From an uncultured Planctomycetaceae bacterium (lineage in GTDB: Bacteria > Planctomycetota > Planctomycetia > Pirellulales > Pirellulaceae): 8,193 nt of DNA. The notes below the pieces were generated by a model that did not search any database, had not been told where the DNA came from, and saw nothing but the letters and a program-made list of their open reading frames with translations. The position numbers were made by a program, and so were the translations under genes. Each line of letters starts with the position of its first letter. Position 1 is the stretch's first letter. The stretch spans positions 1 through 8,193 of the forward strand of contig CAIYOB010001294.1 of the NCBI GenBank assembly GCA_903927685.1, read 5' to 3'. Below are positions 6,946-8,193 of this stretch, in pieces.

Positions 6946-8193
6946 CGTCGTCTCTCCTTCAGTTACAGGTGCCCGGGCGCGTGCCCAGGCCGTACAGGAA
7001 ACCGCCACCAGAAGCAAAACCACGGGAACCGTGGCTGTCATCGCTCGAAGTCGTCGGCGAGTGGGAGGTCGCCATGAGCCGGCCGACAGATTCAGCAGGC
7101 GTTCGACCCGCTGGCTCAACGCTGACGTCAAGCCCGGCCCCGCCATCGCCTGCCAGGCCAGTCGCGGGCGCGATGCCGTAGACATCCGCCGCGCCACGAC
7201 CACCAGGCAGGCGGCCAGCGTGTCGGCGCCGTCGGGAACCAGCAGACAAGCCTCGTCGGCTGCCAACTCCCCGGCCTTTCGCCACCGGCGACGAGTCCAC
7301 CAGACCAGTGGATGCCACCAGAGCAAGACGGCTGCCAGATCGGCCAGCAGTTGCCAGAGCGGATCTCGGGCCGCCAGGTGCGCCACCTCGTGGGCCAGCA
7401 TGGCCTCCTGCTGCCGGGTGTCGAAGTCGTCCGTAAAGCTCGCCGGAACGACGATGACCGGGCGCAGAAATCCAAACGCAATCGGGGCTGCCAGCCCGGG
7501 CGACGCCAAGACCTCGACACGCCGCCGCAGGTTCAAACGAGCCGCGAGCTGGTCGACGCGCTGCTGCAGGACCGCTTGACCGACACGACGTTGCCGTCGG
7601 CGAAAACGCTGTAGCAGCCAGCGTGCCCATGCCATCCGGATCAACAAGACAGCCGCGACGAGGAACCAAATAAACGCGAGGCGGACGCCCCAAGGCTGGC
7701 TCCACGATGCCGCCTGAGCGACGGTCCTCGCGGCAGGTGGCGTGGTCGTCACCACGACCGCCAGTTCTGGCGTTGTGCCGTCGCTCGACGCCGGTCCACT
7801 CGCCCCGCCAACGTCTGCCGCACTCGGCGCCGGGTTCCCGACGTCGCCGAAATCGGCGAACACGCTCGGCGCAGGTCTCCTGACCTCGCCGAAACCGCCG
7901 ACCGCAGGTCTCCCGGGGTCTTGAAACCGAACCGTTGGTCCACACGCGGGGGCGGGAGAGTCGTGCCCAGCCAGCGGCAGCTTGCCGGCTCCTGGAGTAT
8001 CGATCGCACTGGTCGGCCCCTCCGCTGACTCGGAGCCCATGAACAACGCGGGGCGAGGAGCCATGTCGCGAACTCGCCAGCACTGCACAATTCCGCTGGA
8101 AATGCCCGTGATCTCCGTGATCAGCAACACGAGGATTCCCAGGATGGCACTCTCCCAACACGTGCGTTGCCAGACTGCGGAGCGAGTCAGCCG
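6025..8193 (-). CDS. M56 (BlaR1/MecR1-like) membrane zinc metallopeptidase with long coiled-coil C-terminal tail, 5' end outside window
   Basis: The frame is open from the right edge to the TAA at 6025-6027. There is no in-frame ATG or GTG between 8193 and 8131, and hydrophobic sequence already runs through that stretch (AILGILVLLITEITG), so the true start is probably beyond the window and the GTG at 8130 is unlikely to be it. Counting from that GTG, a Pro/Ala/Gly-rich linker covers about 24-145 and a membrane helix about 148-172. The catalytic domain has HEVAH at 247-251 (nucleotides 7378-7392) and GELAADE at 287-293, where E288 is the likely third zinc ligand; the spacing matches BlaR1. A further helix follows at about 363-385. 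Beyond it are a second signal-like hydrophobic stretch (from M396) and about 270 residues of charged coiled coil. BlaR1-type proteins sense a signal outside the membrane and cleave a cytoplasmic repressor, usually BlaI, whose gene often sits just upstream and may lie past the right edge. The tail is not a penicillin-binding sensor domain, so a beta-lactam role is not supported. Confidence 0.85.
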   Translation of the reverse strand, partial: RLTRSAVWQRTCWESAILGILVLLITEITGISSGIVQCWRVRDMAPRPALFMGSESAEGPTSAIDTPGAGKLPLAGHDSPAPACGPTVRFQDPGRPAVGGFGEVRRPAPSVFADFGDVGNPAPSAADVGGASGPASSDGTTPELAVVVTTTPPAARTVAQAASWSQPWGVRLAFIWFLVAAVLLIRMAWARWLLQRFRRRQRRVGQAVLQQRVDQLAARLNLRRRVEVLASPGLAAPIAFGFLRPVIVVPASFTDDFDTRQQEAMLAHEVAHLAARDPLWQLLADLAAVLLWWHPLVWWTRRRWRKAGELAADEACLLVPDGADTLAACLVVVARRMSTASRPRLAWQAMAGPGLTSALSQRVERLLNLSAGSWRPPTRRRLRAMTATVPVVLLLVAVSCTAWARARAPVTEGETTMKVFVDSWRQSLAAVTLAAVLAPVSGDASRTQAAEGEHDVPLVKVEAEKPPHSAEAAKEGHEGAHREVRETPREERKPDARPEGEPGREGGDEREARAREIAQRRAQLQEQAAEIRRKLQALRPDQDADERELKGALERIERQLQELQAPAPNRDRVRARLEELKAAQRQAQEAGKADEAERLGREAHELLRMLEQGPGDRPAIRPEGEEMQRRLQHLRAAIENLRAAGLNDQANALAQVAERLARGERPAAPERDRQPEPGRPVYPAAAAPQLERSVQELRGQVQELRQQMEEIRQHLKILAEKR
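6954..6959 (-). promoter_or_regulatory. Internal Shine-Dalgarno (AAGGAG) within the M56 frame
   Basis: AAGGAG lies 8 nt before the in-frame ATG at 6945. It is the best ribosome-binding site in the window and falls exactly before a signal-peptide-like sequence. This supports initiation here, either today or before a fusion. Confidence 0.5.
7821..7932 (-). repeat. Degenerate tandem repeat in the M56 linker (about 14-residue units)
   Basis: The linker between the first hydrophobic segment and the catalytic domain holds three imperfect copies: FQDPGRPAVG, FGEVRRPAPSVFAD and FGDVGNPAPSAADV (consensus FG[DE]VxxPAPS). At DNA level the two better copies are 42 bp apart, for example CTCGGCGC and CTCGCCGAAA recur at that period, while the third is shorter (about 33 bp offset). 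This looks like slippage-type expansion in a non-membrane spacer. Confidence 0.5.

Noticed and set aside
1..8193. CRISPR arrays, tRNA or rRNA genes, insertion sequences
   Set aside because: No regularly spaced identical repeats, cloverleaf or rRNA-like sequence, transposase or flanking terminal repeats were seen on either strand.

Overview
The window is GC-rich and reads entirely from the minus strand. It resembles a Planctomycetota genome. The main clues are an SLA1-homology (SHD1-type) domain on a secreted protein, an M56 (BlaR1-type) membrane peptidase joined to a secreted coiled-coil segment, a mix of genes with and without Shine-Dalgarno sequences, and GTG starts. The phylum call rests on domain style only, and nothing here fixes genus or species.

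Layout in the direction of transcription, right to left. (1) Positions 8193-6025 hold an M56/BlaR1-like zinc metallopeptidase whose 5' end lies outside the window. Its reading frame continues without a stop into a signal-peptide-like start preceded by a strong Shine-Dalgarno (ATG at 6945), followed by a charged coiled-coil tail. This could be a fusion protein or a hidden second gene. (2) Positions 6024-5853 are a 172-bp gap with a perfect 11-bp inverted repeat. (3) Positions 5852-4248 encode a secreted SHD1 - TPR-like - FMN_bind protein with a covalent flavinylation motif (TTGAT). (4) Positions 4220-2124 encode a 698-aa membrane protein that fuses a NapH-like quinol-dehydrogenase/ferredoxin half to a NapG-like four-cluster half, with a twin-arginine-like segment between them. 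(5) Positions 2123-1861 are a 263-bp gap with no gene. (6) From 1860 to the left edge runs an open frame of 620 codons without a stop, encoding an MmeI-like (Type IIL) restriction-modification enzyme. It carries the nuclease D-X9-ExK motif, the SAM-binding motif and the NPPF catalytic motif, and its C-terminal target-recognition part is cut off.

Genes 3 and 4 are 27 bp apart and almost certainly work together. NosR-type proteins carry an FMN_bind domain and a NapH-like two-cluster membrane module in one chain; here these are split over two neighbouring genes, and a NapG-like ferredoxin and a TPR/SHD1 scaffold are added. The likely role is moving electrons across or along the cytoplasmic membrane to an extracytoplasmic acceptor that is not encoded in the window. 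No ApbE flavin transferase, cytochrome c or terminal reductase is visible. The M56 gene upstream may be a membrane stress sensor for the same locus, but that link rests on position alone. The restriction-modification gene looks unrelated.
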